DNA from: Tubulanus polymorphus
Lineage: Eukaryota; Nemertea; Palaeonemertea; Tubulaniformes; Tubulanidae
DNA: 64,000 nucleotides
Direction: 5' to 3'
Assembly (NCBI RefSeq): GCF_964204645.1
Contig: NC_134034.1
Coordinates: 2,574,072 to 2,638,071 of the forward strand
Part shown: in pieces, positions 49,201-58,400 of the stretch
Position numbering within the stretch: position 1 is the first letter of the stretch
Layout: every line of letters starts with the position of its first letter
Program-made: the position numbers and the translations under genes
Notes under the pieces: model-generated
Seen by the model: the letters and a program-made list of their open reading frames with translations, nothing else
Database searches by the model: none
What the model was told of the DNA's origin: nothing

Positions 49201-52200
49201 AACTTACCCATAATGATAATGATGATAGTTTATTCAGCCTAAAATCCGTATACCGGTATACAATATGCTCATTGGCTTTACATCATATATAAAAAAGACA
49301 AAACCGATGAAAAGGTGATATTTGTTATGGGGTTTGACATTCTTACCTAATGGGTGGACTACTTGTGTTACAAGATTCTTCAGTCCGGAGGGCAAGATAA
49401 TGCAATTATTTTAGTACTGGATTTAACGCACTATCGGTCATAACGAATAGAATTTCTGGATTCTAGGACAACTGCCCCCTGGACAATTTCCCTAGAATCC
49501 TGAAATTCTATTCGTTATGACCGATAGTGCGTTATATCCAGTTTGAAAATAATCGCATTTTCTTGGTCACAATTTTGTATTTCGTTATGTCCGGGATACT
49601 TTTAACGAGGTTACATTGTATTATTGTTTTTAAAGACGGCAACTTTTGTTTCGATTTCCAGCTGATTTACAGAACGGACCGTTGAAAGGGCCTCAATTAC
49701 CGACGCGCACCGCGTATAAACCGCCGGCTAGAACACCGGACAGGTATGTACGCGCGCAAACGTCGCTTAAGTCTATTCGTTTTTGTCTGGAATCTATTTT
49801 TCGGGGGGTTATATCTCTTAATTTTGTGAATGCGAACCTTAATTTGGTCTACGACCAGTGAAACTATGAGAGAAATCCGACCAAGATGTAAAGTTGTTGC
49901 ATAGAAATGTTTAAATTCCATCCTAGTGTGTTGAATAACGGGAATGCTACTGTAGTGCGTCTACACTGCGGTGCGGTGTATCATTAGTTACTAGTATTTC
50001 ACTATGATTCACAGTTGCTGCCATTTTTCAAGAGAGATAATTATTAATTACCAATTACATCAATACACCGCATTGCAGTGTACTAGCAAAATCCATCACT
50101 GATTTATACACCGCACTGCGGTGTAGATGCACTGAAAGGGTTAAAGAATCACGAATGGAGGGAACAATTTTTTTCAGTCTTCCACAAACGATGGAGCAGT
50201 TGTTAGAGAGACAATGGGAACAAGGCTCGCAGTTTCTCATGGATCACGCTCAAGGTCAACACTTCGACAGTAAGCTTCCGTCGTCTGCATCAATCTGCGT
50301 TTTATGCAAATTAATGCAAATCTTTATGCGTATCTAATGAATAAAAATGGCTGTCGTCCATAAATGCCCCCTACGACATCAAATTGCTCCTGGTCTTTTG
50401 ATCTAGAAAATAATGGCTGCCTCTATAATTCCCCTTATGACATCACCAAACAACGTATGTGCTAGTGATTTGATCCAGAGACCGTTCTCTAGAAACGATG
50501 TCTTCCTCCATAAATCCCCCTATGACAGCACCAATTACTTACTTAAGAGAATCTTCCGAAAGAATGGCTGCCTTCATGAATCCCCCTATGACATCACCAG
50601 TTACCTACTAGTGATATAATCTGAAGAGAATTTTCCAGAAATGATGTCTGCCTCCATAATTCCCATCAGACATCATATACTGCTTAGCCTCAATCATTTA
50701 CTAAATAAAATTTTGAATTAGAATTTTTCATCAAATTGCCAAACATTTGAGTTGATCTACAGCCTCTGTAAAAGATGTCTTCCTCCAATGACATCATCAA
50801 ATTGTCTACTAGTGATTCGATCTAGACCCCTCTAAAAGAAATGGCTGCCCCTGTGTTGTCATTAGAATTACTGAACAAACCTTGAGAAAATATGGCTGCC
50901 TCGTGAGTGTCACGTCTTTCTCGTAAATTTCAGTCGCGTCGCTGTTGAACTGTTTACATCAACTACAAGCGGAGAATCATCGTCTGGAGGAGCACATCAC
51001 GTCTCTGGTGGCTCGTCGAGATCACCTGCTGGCGATCAACGCTCGTTTAACGCTACCTCTCGGCGGTCCGTCTGCTGTCAGCACCGCCGCCGCAACTCAT
51101 CAGCAGACGGATAATCGATCGCTTCGTCTGAACAATTTCATACAACCCGAAACGACGACGACGCCGACGGCCGGGTCTTCATCGTCGTCGACTTTACATT
51201 CCGTGAGTTATCGCGCTCGTTACAGCTTTTGACTCCTTGATTCCTAAACAGAAAATGCTTTTACCGGTGCTTGAAACTCCTTTAATTTGAGCCAAATACC
51301 CGAAACTCCTTTTAAACACTTTCAATTTTGAGAAATAGGCAATTAGAAATGGTTGTAGTACTACAGTTAACTACGCCATACAGTTGGAACCGGGATTTTT
51401 CTTTTACCCAATTAGGCGGTTACTGAAATTGAAACTAGTCAAGTTAGTGTATTGGATAAAATGTTTGGTTATGATGTAATAATCTGTAATAATGTTATAT
51501 TATCCCCTAGGTTTTATCACTTCTGATTACTTGATTAGTCTCTGTTCTGGATGACCGGTATATTTCTGTTGCGTTCAAGAAATTTTTCGATTTATTTTTT
51601 TCGTAGAATGAATCGAGCACACTCGCATCTAGTCAAAATTCACCGATGTTAACTCACTCCACATCAGTAAACAGTAGTAATACACAGCCTCAAATACGTC
51701 CCAGTCCCGTCGGTAAGTTAGTGTCCTACTGCACGCTAGCGACACCTAGTGGATCCTCACTTGCCACAAGAGGAATCCTCTATTGCCGCGGTAGTTGATG
51801 TCCTATTGCACGCTAGCGACACCTGGTGAATCCTCACTTGCCACGAGTGGAATCCTCTATTGCTGCGCAGTTGATGTCCTACTGCACGCTAGCGACACCT
51901 GGTGGATCCTTACCTGCCACGAGTGGTATCCTCTATTGCCGCGGTAGTTGATGTCCTACTGCACACTAGTGACATCTGGTGGATCTTCGCTTGCCACAGT
52001 AGCTAATGGAATGAATCCGAGTATTGAGTATTATTGATATTTTCAGTGACTCCTGTTTTTTCAACACCATCAACTGTTACGTCTCGCACGACCACGAACC
52101 ATCTCCATCGACAGCAGCTTACCCTCACCCCTCAGGTATGTCTTACCCTCACGAATATCTCACCCTCCCATACGTCTTACCTTCATATACATCTTACCCT

Positions 52201-52633
52201 CACCCATCAGGTATGTCTTACCCTCACCCCTCAGGTATGACCTACCCTCACCCCTCAGGTATGTCTTACCCATGTACATCTTACCCTCACGTACGTCTCA
52301 CTCTTCACATACATATTACCCTCACCCCTTAAGTTTGTCTTACCCCCTCCCCTCACGTACATATAACCCTTCATGCTTACCCATCTGTATAACTTTTGAA
52401 ATTATTCGAATTTCTGTTTTCTCTCATCGTTGTAGGAACAACATCAGATGATGTTACATATGTTATCACAACAACAACAGCAGCAGCAACAACAGACCGC
52501 AACAATAGTGCAAGCATTTCCGACAGTGACGCCACCGCCCAGTCGAACAGTAGCGGCGCCCCCTACCGGCGGCAGCATTGCGCGATCGTCGCCCAGTAAA
52601 TCATCGCTAGAAAAATCGCACGATAAAACTTGA
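40221..52633 (+). CDS. MLLT10: AF10/AF17 homologue (PZP and OM-leucine zipper DOT1L cofactor)
   Basis: Chromatin reader that recruits the H3K79 methyltransferase DOT1L. Exons: 40221-40329, 41069-41148, 41806-41860, then either 42798-42907 (4a) or 43694-43806 (4b), 44374-44477, 44793-44886, 45964-46092, 46629-47386, 47941-48246, 48930-49009, 49103-49153, 49662-49743, 50178-50269, 50934-51202, 51607-51712, 52047-52135, 52436-52633. The total is 903 aa with 4a and 904 aa with 4b, in one frame. MKEMVGGCCVCSDERGW starts PHD1. The zinc knuckle is CELCPSKDG...HVxC; PHD2 starts ACYICEEQG and ends YCGYCAYH. A long Ser/Thr/Ala-rich middle follows. The octapeptide EQLLERQW (exon 50178) and the zipper LNCLHQLQAENHRLEEHI (exon 50934) form the DOT1L-binding OM-LZ. 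The C terminus has a poly-Gln run. Invertebrate single homologue of MLLT10 and MLLT6 (fly alhambra). Confidence 0.95.
40490..40550 (-). mobile_element. tRNA-derived SINE 3' fragment
   Basis: On the minus strand the B box GGTTCGAATCC is followed by CTGCCGGGGGAGGGTG, matching the copy at 12495-12572. No A box can be assigned. Confidence 0.5.
40570..41025. repeat. ~95-bp tandem repeat (GGCCGCTTCTATCAGG), three units, the first interrupted by a MITE
   Basis: Units run CGGCCGCTTCTATCAGGTTT, ACAGATTATGATTCTATTCC, GGAATAGATTGAGACCAATC, AAAAGGACTCTGGATTACAA, ACTGTC, starting near 40576, 40888 and 40981. The first unit is split from the second by the element at 40665-40876. Reverse-complement relatives lie at 15400-15680. 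Confidence 0.8.
40665..40876. mobile_element. 212-bp MULE-like MITE with perfect TIRs and 9-bp target duplication
   Basis: 26-bp perfect terminal inverted repeats (40665-40690 starting GGTAAAAGTGCAGATCCG; 40851-40876 ending CGGATCTGCACTTTTACC). It is flanked by direct CAAACTGTC at 40656-40664 and 40877-40885. Nine-base duplications are typical of Mutator-like elements. No coding capacity. The neighbouring repeat unit at ~40965-40978 preserves the uninterrupted site ATTACAAACTGTC. Confidence 0.85.
41356..41634 (+). mobile_element. piggyBac-like MITE, full length, followed by a second partial copy
   Basis: TTAA (41352-41355), CCCTTTCAGTGCTGAC ... GCACTGATAGGG, TTAA (41635-41638). Directly at 41639 a new left end starts (CCCTTTCAGTGCGGAC, AATTAATACCCGAAAG) and fades by ~41695. 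The two share one TTAA, so a second element inserted at, or recombined with, the first one's flank. In AF10 intron 2. Confidence 0.85.
42180..42700. repeat. Dispersed AF10-intron repeat plus foldback at 42300-42450
   Basis: 42310-42447 is a GGGGCCAGTTGCACAGTCGT-type foldback. Around it lie CTTGAAAGTCCTTTAATTTG and ACCAATTTAGGAGGAGTCTA segments. These recur at 46190-46550 and 51235-51360, that is, three times within introns of this one gene. Confidence 0.65.
42798..42907 (+). CDS. MLLT10: AF10 exon 4a (zinc-knuckle/PHD2 linker, version a)
   Basis: 110 nt, entered at phase 1 and left at phase 0. It encodes (G)GWAHVICALYIPEVRF and GNVATMEPIIVHSIPHDRFY, K. The His and Cys of HVIC are zinc ligands of the knuckle. 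Acceptor TTGTCTAG, donor AAG|GTACAC. It aligns along its whole length with exon 4b at 43694, 25 of 36 residues identical by eye. Because neither 110 nor 113 is a multiple of 3, an mRNA stays in frame only if exactly one of the pair is included. Confidence 0.9.
42990..43515 (+). repeat. Minisatellite in the intron between AF10 exons 4a and 4b
   Basis: Degenerate ~30-60-bp units around TTTTGCTGTCTAAAAGAGGG, GCTGG and GTAGACAGTGATGCT. They fill two thirds of the 786-bp intron that separates the two alternative exons. Confidence 0.8.
43694..43806 (+). CDS. MLLT10: AF10 exon 4b (zinc-knuckle/PHD2 linker, version b)
   Basis: 113 nt, phase 1 to phase 0 like 4a, one codon longer (an extra Gly at the start). 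It encodes (G)GGWCHVVCALFIPEAW and FGNVQTMEPVILHQIPPDRF, NK. Zinc-ligand His and Cys are kept. Changes from 4a include A/C, VR/AW, A/Q, S/Q, H/P and Y/N. The acceptor is unusual: the pyrimidine-rich stretch ends well upstream, and no AG occurs from 43603 to 43691, suggesting a distant branch point. Donor AAG|GTTGGT. Confidence 0.88.
43810..44370. other. AF10 intron after exon 4b, no recognisable feature
   Basis: AT-rich unique-looking sequence ending in the acceptor TTGATTTCCAG of the PHD2 exon. No repeats or hidden exon copies were seen. Confidence 0.5.
44926..45780 (+). repeat. ~75-bp minisatellite with a ~360-bp higher-order repeat, AF10 intron
   Basis: About eleven units of the GACACCTGGTGGATC family. 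The block starting AATGGAATCTATAACCGCAG at ~44994 is repeated from ~45375, several units later, with few changes, so several units were duplicated together. Confidence 0.85.
47400..47880. repeat. GACTCCTCCATTGCTAGAGG degenerate repeat, AF10 intron
   Basis: Some 15 diverged ~30-bp units between the large Ser/Thr-rich exon and the next exon. No coding frame. Confidence 0.75.
48250..48925. other. AF10 intron with a foldback MITE at 48530-48650
   Basis: The MITE has ends GGCCCAGTTTCACAAAAACG and TTTTTGTGAAACTGGACCC, the family of 11370-11512. The rest of the intron shows only short GGACCCGCCTGTTTTTTCAA repeats. Confidence 0.6.
49393..49568. repeat. Long near-perfect hairpin in an AF10 intron
   Basis: Inner arms 49417-49467 and 49491-49541 (51 bp each, about three mismatches) flank a 23-nt loop. 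Weaker pairing extends to ~49393 and ~49568. The arm begins CTGGATTTAACGCACTATCG. It could be a foldback MITE or a hairpin small-RNA precursor. No target duplication was found. Confidence 0.8.
49905..50140 (+). mobile_element. piggyBac-like MITE, left end missing
   Basis: Starts within the element (AATTCCATCCTAGTGTGTTG) and ends GATGCACTGAAAGGG, TTAA at 50141. It lies 37 bp before the acceptor region of the octapeptide exon of AF10 (50178). Confidence 0.8.
50340..50905 (+). repeat. TGACATCAC/TGACATCATC repeat, AF10 intron
   Basis: Seven to eight copies of the AATGGCTGCCTCCATAAATC, CCCCTATGACATCACCAA family found in HECW introns. It fills the intron between the octapeptide and zipper exons. 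Confidence 0.8.
51713..52005 (+). repeat. ~75-bp GACACCTGGTGGATC minisatellite starting at an AF10 donor
   Basis: Nearly four units begin within ten bases of the GTAAGT donor at 51713 and fill most of the 334-bp intron. Confidence 0.85.
52120..52370 (+). repeat. 24-bp minisatellite that copies the AF10 exon end and its donor
   Basis: The exon end CTTACCCTCACCCCTCAG|GTATG is repeated. Candidate exon ends lie at 52135, 52210, 52234 and 52258, spaced 75, 24 and 24 nt, all multiples of three. Sites 1 to 3 stay open in frame and would add 25 or 33 residues. Site 4 lies beyond an in-frame TGA (GTA TGA), so it would not. Confidence 0.8.
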
Positions 52634-54475
52634 TGCGCAAATCGGGTGGCTCCGTAAAAATATCCTAAAAACGCGTATCGGGTCGGTCAATCGAAATCAT
52701 TACATCTGGAGACTTGTGGGCGGCTCCAAAAATATCATAATGGTATTATGAGCCCTTTCTCTAGTGGTTGGCTCCAAATATGTTCTAATAAGGGTATCAT
52801 GAGGTCTTTCTCCACTGGGTGGCTCCAGAAATATTCTGATGGTGGTATCATGAGCTCTTCAACCAGTGGGTGGCTCCAAAAATGTTTTGATTATGGTATT
52901 ATTACGGTATTACAAGCTCTTTCTCTCGTGGGTGGCTCCAGAAATCTTGAATCGCTGTATTATGAGCTCTAGTGGGTGACTCCAAAAATATTCAACTTGT
53001 GGTATTGTAGACTCCTCCAGTCGGTTGCACCAGAGCACCTTCTCTAGTGGGTGGCTCCAAAAAATGTTCCAATTATGCATTTATGAGCCAGTTCTCTATT
53101 GGGTGGCTCCTAAAATGCCTAAATTACAACAATCAGTCTCAAACATCCACTGTCACGGTTGTCTCTAAGAATATCGTAATTGTCAACATTTGGAGCCATT
53201 CCTTTTTCCAAAGAGATCCACTGATAAGATACAGATGGGAACACAAGGAGCACGTGCTTCGATCGCAATTTTTTCCTGCGCCCTTTTGAAAAAACTATGG
53301 CAATATTTTCTGATATTAAGTAAAATGATGAAATCGTCTGAAAATGCGCCGAGATTTTCAAAATCTTGCAGACCGTTGTTTTGGCTGTTGTTTGGATACT
53401 TAACTTTTCCTTTTTCGATACACTGTACACGTGTATCGGTGTGTGCTTTTTTCTTTGTGCTCCTGTCGAAGTCCGCCCCTGTTTTACCGCGAGCCTTCTA
53501 CTAGCGGTCGGCTTGAGGCGGACTGGGTTTTTAAGCGCGGCGAAAAATTAACCCCGCGCGGAGGCGACTTCATTTCTGGTTTAAAAATATGCATTTCGAT
53601 AAACGCTCGCGATGACAGGTCATCACGATTTTATCCACAAAAAAGTTTTTTCCAAAAAAAAAAAAGCTGCTAAAAATGTATTTTTCGCGTTGTACGTGCC
53701 GATGATATTTTAGATAGCGGAAAAAATAAACGAAACGAAATTATGCGAAATTCGTCTGTAAATTAATTCATATTTTTATTATTATCTCAATGAAATATAT
53801 ATCTATATATATTGTTAGATTTTGTAGTTTTTCGGTAAAGTTAAGTTTCTGCTCGATAAAAATGTTGTGATTTTGTGATGATGGGTAGTAGCCCTAGGCT
53901 TCTGTTAAGGGTAGGGGTAATATTGATACCCGGTCTATTAAACCAGGCCCCCGAGTTGAGGATTTACCCCTAAGGTTAACATTGATGCCCAGTCTATTAA
54001 ACTGAGCCCAGGTTTAGGAATTGCCCCTAGTTATAAATTTGATACCAGGTCCAGATTGAGCATTTAATCCTAAAGATTTACCCATAGGGATAACTCTGAT
54101 ACTTAGTCTTTAAATGCAGGCTCAGGTCAAGGTTCTACCCCCCGGGAAAACTTTGATACCCAGTCCTTAAAACCGGGCCCAGGTTGAGGATTTATCCCTA
54201 GGGATAACTTTGATACTCAGTCTATTAAACCAGGCCCAGGTTAAGGATTTATTCTTAGAAAGAAATAAAATAAAGCTGGATCTTGAGTTTGATGTTTTGT
54301 ATTTGATGTAAATATCGAGAAATCTTTTATACATGTCAGAAATATAAATTAATTAATTGTTTTTCGTATTATTATCATAATCAGAATACGTGTAATTGAT
54401 TAATTATTAATTAATGAAGCTGATGTTTTATATATTAACTGTACAGAAAATGATAAATAAAATTTAAATGTTTCT
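52634..54475 (+). other. AF10 3' UTR with two tandem repeats and poly(A) signals
   Basis: 52640-53110 holds ~60-bp degenerate units AGTGGGTGGCTCCAAAAATA, TTCTGATGGTGGTATTATGA, GCTCTTTCTC. 53900-54245 holds ~57-bp units ACTTTGATACCCAGTCTATT, AAACCAGGCCCAGGTTGAGG, ATTTACCCCTAGGG. AATAAA occurs at 54264-54269, 54269-54274 and 54456-54461. 53130-53890 has no recognisable feature. Confidence 0.6.
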
Positions 54476-54589
54476 ACCTTCTACGAGAATCAGTTTTACG
54501 AGAGTTTTACATTCGAGATACAAGGAATCAGGATCCTAAAACAAGTATCAACCTGCAGCCTGGAACCTGCACTTATTGAAAGTGCGCCG

Positions 54590-54740
54590 ATAAAGAGTCT
54601 AATGTCTGGTGTTCGTACGAAGTACATTTTCGATTAAAAATGTCTCTGATGAAGAAGAACTGAACACATGCGAAATGTGGACGATTGAAAATTGGAAGAA
54701 TGGTATCAAAGTGTCTGATGTTAGGGTACAACAGGCTGCA
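54590..54740 (+). repeat. 109-bp repeat family, single diverged copy
   Basis: TCTAATGTCTGGTGTTCGTA and AAAAATGTCTCTGATGAAGA mark one copy of the unit at 6770-7215, between AF10 and CISD3. 54760-54900 shows nothing further. Confidence 0.65.
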
Positions 54741-54914
54741 GATTCATTGAGAATGGAGTTACAGATTTAACAGCCTGGTCGAGTGTGAGAAAAGCTTAGG
54801 TTATCATAGCTGGGACAATCATTTGACAACTCGTCCCGTGACAACTTAAAACCAAGTTTGACTAATAACTTAGCCAAACCCCCCCGCCCCCCTAATTTTT
54901 CAATTATAATAGTT

Positions 54915-55116
54915 CAGGCACGGATCCACAGGGGGTTGTTTTTTTGAAAGAATGTACTCAAGACAAAGCGAGCTGACATTCCCACATAATCGGTACCATA
55001 TCATCTTATGTTTGGCCAAACAATATGCCGTATAGGCCACCTATTAAAAGAGATTTTAGTCAGCAGTTTAACATTTTTATGGACCCCGCCTGGAAAAAAT
55101 CCTGGATCCGCGCCTG
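54915..55116. mobile_element. 202-bp MITE with CAGGCRCGGATCC ends
   Basis: Left end CAGGCACGGATCCACAGGGG and right end CCTGGATCCGCGCCTG are inverted relative to each other. Direct TAGTT at 54910-54914 and 55117-55121 may be a 5-bp target duplication. The ends resemble CAGGGGCGGATC-type hAT-like elements. A second relative with CAGGCGCGGATCTAGGGG ends is at 62242-62538. Confidence 0.65.
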
Positions 55117-55244
55117 TAGTTTAGTTACAACAATCATCATAAAATATATGGAAGGAACAGAGATGAAATGGGAACAATCCTAGTATAACTAGGATATACA
55201 TGAAGTCGAAACACCAATACTGTTTTTTCTTTCAGAGAATGAGA

Positions 55245-55250
55245 TTTAAT
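55245..55250 (-). terminator. Variant poly(A) signal ATTAAA for CISD3 last exon B
   Basis: ATTAAA on the minus strand, about 20 nt beyond the TAG stop of last exon B (55272-55270). Confidence 0.55.
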
Positions 55251-55269
55251 ACATTATTGAAACCTAGAA

Positions 55270-55443
55270 CTAAGAGTTTTTGACCGCGTCTGTTTTATGA
55301 GTTCCGTCGCAGAACGGTGACTTTTTCGTCTGTTTACACAAACACAACCAGACGGCCTTCGTGTCGTCTGCTATGAACCGGTGAGGTTTAAATCGCGGCG
55401 CCGACGAGTCAGCGATTCGCTTGTGAGATCCATCGCAGAACGG
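55270..55443 (-). CDS. CISD3: CISD3 last exon B (distal)
   Basis: 57 codons plus TAG. It begins PFCDGSHKR, completing the first motif in the canonical CDGSH form, then WLCLCKQTKKSPFCDGTHK for the second. It ends KTDAVKNS. The acceptor is TTTTTCAG. It shares about half its residues with last exon A, so the pair arose by exon duplication. Because each has a stop, choice between them is alternative terminal-exon use. Confidence 0.85.
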   Translation of the reverse strand, partial: PFCDGSHKRIADSSAPRFKPHRFIADDTKAVWLCLCKQTKKSPFCDGTHKTDAVKNS

Positions 55444-58400
55444 CTGAAAAATGAATTCAAAACTATGCATTAAAAAAGGGTCTTTTGGCGATATTTAGAA
55501 TCAGGCCCTATGGTCTCAAATTTCTATTGTGGAATTGTCCAATCCAAGTCTCCACTGTCGAACCTGGTGCATGGGTCTCATCATAAGTTTTTATTGTGGA
55601 AATTGTCAAAGTCTTCACTGTGGAACTAGATGCTTGGTATTTCAAGTCTCCACTGCGGAACTAGGTCCAGGGGTCTCATCTTGAGTTTTAACTGTGGAAT
55701 TCTCAAAGTCTCCACTGTGGAACTAGATGCTTGGTATTTCAAGTCTCAACTGTGGAATTCTGGAAGTTTCCATTGTGTAACATCGGGTCCTTGGTCTTAT
55801 CTTAAATTCTATCCACTGTGGAACTGGGCCTGAACATTGATTGAAAATCGCTAAGGAGCAGAATAAAGGGGGGCATTTCACGAGTTATGACTTCAAACTT
55901 CATTAGTCACAACAACGCGATACATTTAAAACTTTAAAGTTAGCGAGCTGTGAAATGGCCCCCAGCTCCTGGGACCGGTTCTATAGTCATGGCTTCGACC
56001 TAAGACCGGTCTAAGATCGTCTTACTTCCATAGCCAATCAAACAACTTAAGACCCATCTTAAGATTTAAGACCACTTTTGGTCTTTAAGTCCTGGGCCCA
56101 GTTCCATAGTCATGGCTTAGACTTAAGACCAATTTAAGACCATCTTAGTTCTATAACCAATCTAACAACTTAAGACCAGTCTTAAATTTAAGACCATTTT
56201 TGGACTCAAGTCTCAACTGAGGAACCAGCCCCTGACTATTGAATCTCTGCTCCGGGGGCCGGTTCCATAAGTCACGGCTTAGACTTAGTCTTAGACCGAC
56301 TTAGTTCTAAAGTCAATCTAAAAACTTAAGATTAGTCTTAAGAATTAAGACGATTTTCAGACTTAAGTCTCGACTACTGAACTGGCCCCTGATTCCAAAC
56401 AAAGAGAACAAAATTAACTCTGACTACTTTATTTCCAATATCGACGTTATATGTTACATTATCGTATAGCTGACTGTATATCGTCTCGACGGTGCGTGCC
56501 GTCACAAAATGGCCGCTTGTTCGATTGTTTACAATTACACAACCAATAATCCTTCGTTTCGGTCACCGTGAACGCGAACGGGCGTGTCCTCGCGTACATT
56601 TTAATCTGATTGGTTCCTTCGTATAATTTATGCGTCATGTCGCAAAACGGCTGCAACGAGAGAAAAAAGGAAAAAAAATGGCCGACTGTTGATCACCAAC
56701 GATGATACGGCGTTTGAAACGATGATTTATTCCGAGTCGACTTCCGCTTCAGGAGAATCGGAGTCGTCTGTAGATAATAATGACTCTAACAATCGACAGA
56801 ATCAAATTCTGGACCCAGTTCCACTCATCAACCTCTTCCCTCTCTCCTCTCACCCACTTCTCTTCCCTCTTACCAGCCTTTCCCTCTCTCTCTCTCTTCT
56901 CACCCACCTCTCTTCTATTTTCTCTTTACTCTCCGATCTCTCATCAACTTTTTTCCCTCTCCTTTCATTCCTCTTCCCTCTCTCATTCCCTCTTACCAGC
57001 CTCTCTTTCCTCTCACCCACCAACTCACTTCGCTCTCCTCATTACTCTCCTATCCCTCATCAACCTTTCCTTCTCATCGCTCTATGTTCCTCATCCCATC
57101 ACATCAGTGTTTCCTCTCCCTCTATCTCACTAGTCTCTCCCTCTAGTCACTAGTCTTACCTACTCTCTCTACTTTCCCCTCACACCAGTGTTTCCTCTCC
57201 CTCTCTCCTCTAGCTAGTCTTACCTACTCTCTCTACTTTCCCCTCACACCAGTGTTTCCTCTCCCTCTCTCCTCTAGCTAGTCTTACCTACTCTCTCTAC
57301 TTTCCCCTCACACCAGTGTTTCCTCTCCCTCTCTCCTCTAGCTAGTCTTTCCTACTCTCTCTACTTTCCCCTCACACCAGTGTTTCCTCTTCCTCTCTCC
57401 TCTAGCTAGTCTTTCCTACTCTCTCTACTTTCCCCTCACACCAGTGTTTCCTCTCCCTCTCTCCTCTAGCTAGTCTTTCCTACTCTCTCTACTTTCCCCT
57501 CACACCAGTGTTTCCTCTCCCTCTCTCCTCTAGCTAGTCTTACCTACTCTCTCTACTTTCCCCTCACACCAGTGTTTCCTCTCCCTCTCTCCTCTAGCTA
57601 GTCTTACCTTCTCTCTCTACTTTCCCCTCACACCAGTGTTTCCTCTCCCTCTCTCCTGTCACTTGTCTTACCTTCTCTCTCTACTTTCCCCTCACACCAG
57701 TGTTTCCTCTCCCTCTCTCCTCTAGCTAGTCTTACCTACTCTCTCTACTTTCCCCTCACACCAGTGTTTCCTCTCCCTCTCTCCTCTAGCTAGTCTTTCC
57801 TACTCTCTCTACTTTCCCCTCACACCAGTGTTTCCTCTCCCTCTCTCCTCTCACTAGTCTTACCTACTCTCTCTACTTTCCCCTCACACCAGTGTTTCCT
57901 CTCCCTCTCTCCTCTCACTAGTCTTACCTACTCTCTCTACTTTCCCCTCACACCAGTATTTCCTCCCCATCCACTACCTCTTATCCACTCGCACCGGTAT
58001 TTCTAAGCGTTTTTTTTTTAGGCCGACCTCAAACCGAGACCAAACATCTCAAAAAGGAAAAGACATTCACCTGATTTCTACTGTAGCCGCACGAACACCA
58101 CGAATACCGTTTACCGGCGATCAGTTCCACTTTGAACGGTTTCTTATCGTAGATCTTTCCCTTCGGCGGGTCGGGGTTGTAATCGTCGGGGAACTGAGGC
58201 GTTTCTGGATGTTTTGGTTCCTTCTTTTTGAAAATCTCGTCATCGTTGTTGGCGGCGCCGCCGGTCGGAGGGTTCGTATCACTGTTGTATCTGAATGAAT
58301 TCGCCTGCAAAATTAGAAAGTTATTTTCGAAGCGATTTTCACTTTTTTGGCTACAATCCTAACCTATTTCGCTTCAAAACCAAATTACGAGGGCGGATCT

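Noticed and set aside
49393-49568. Calling this hairpin a microRNA gene
   Set aside because: The stem is far longer than usual for animal pre-miRNAs and there is no expression evidence. It is reported as a hairpin only.
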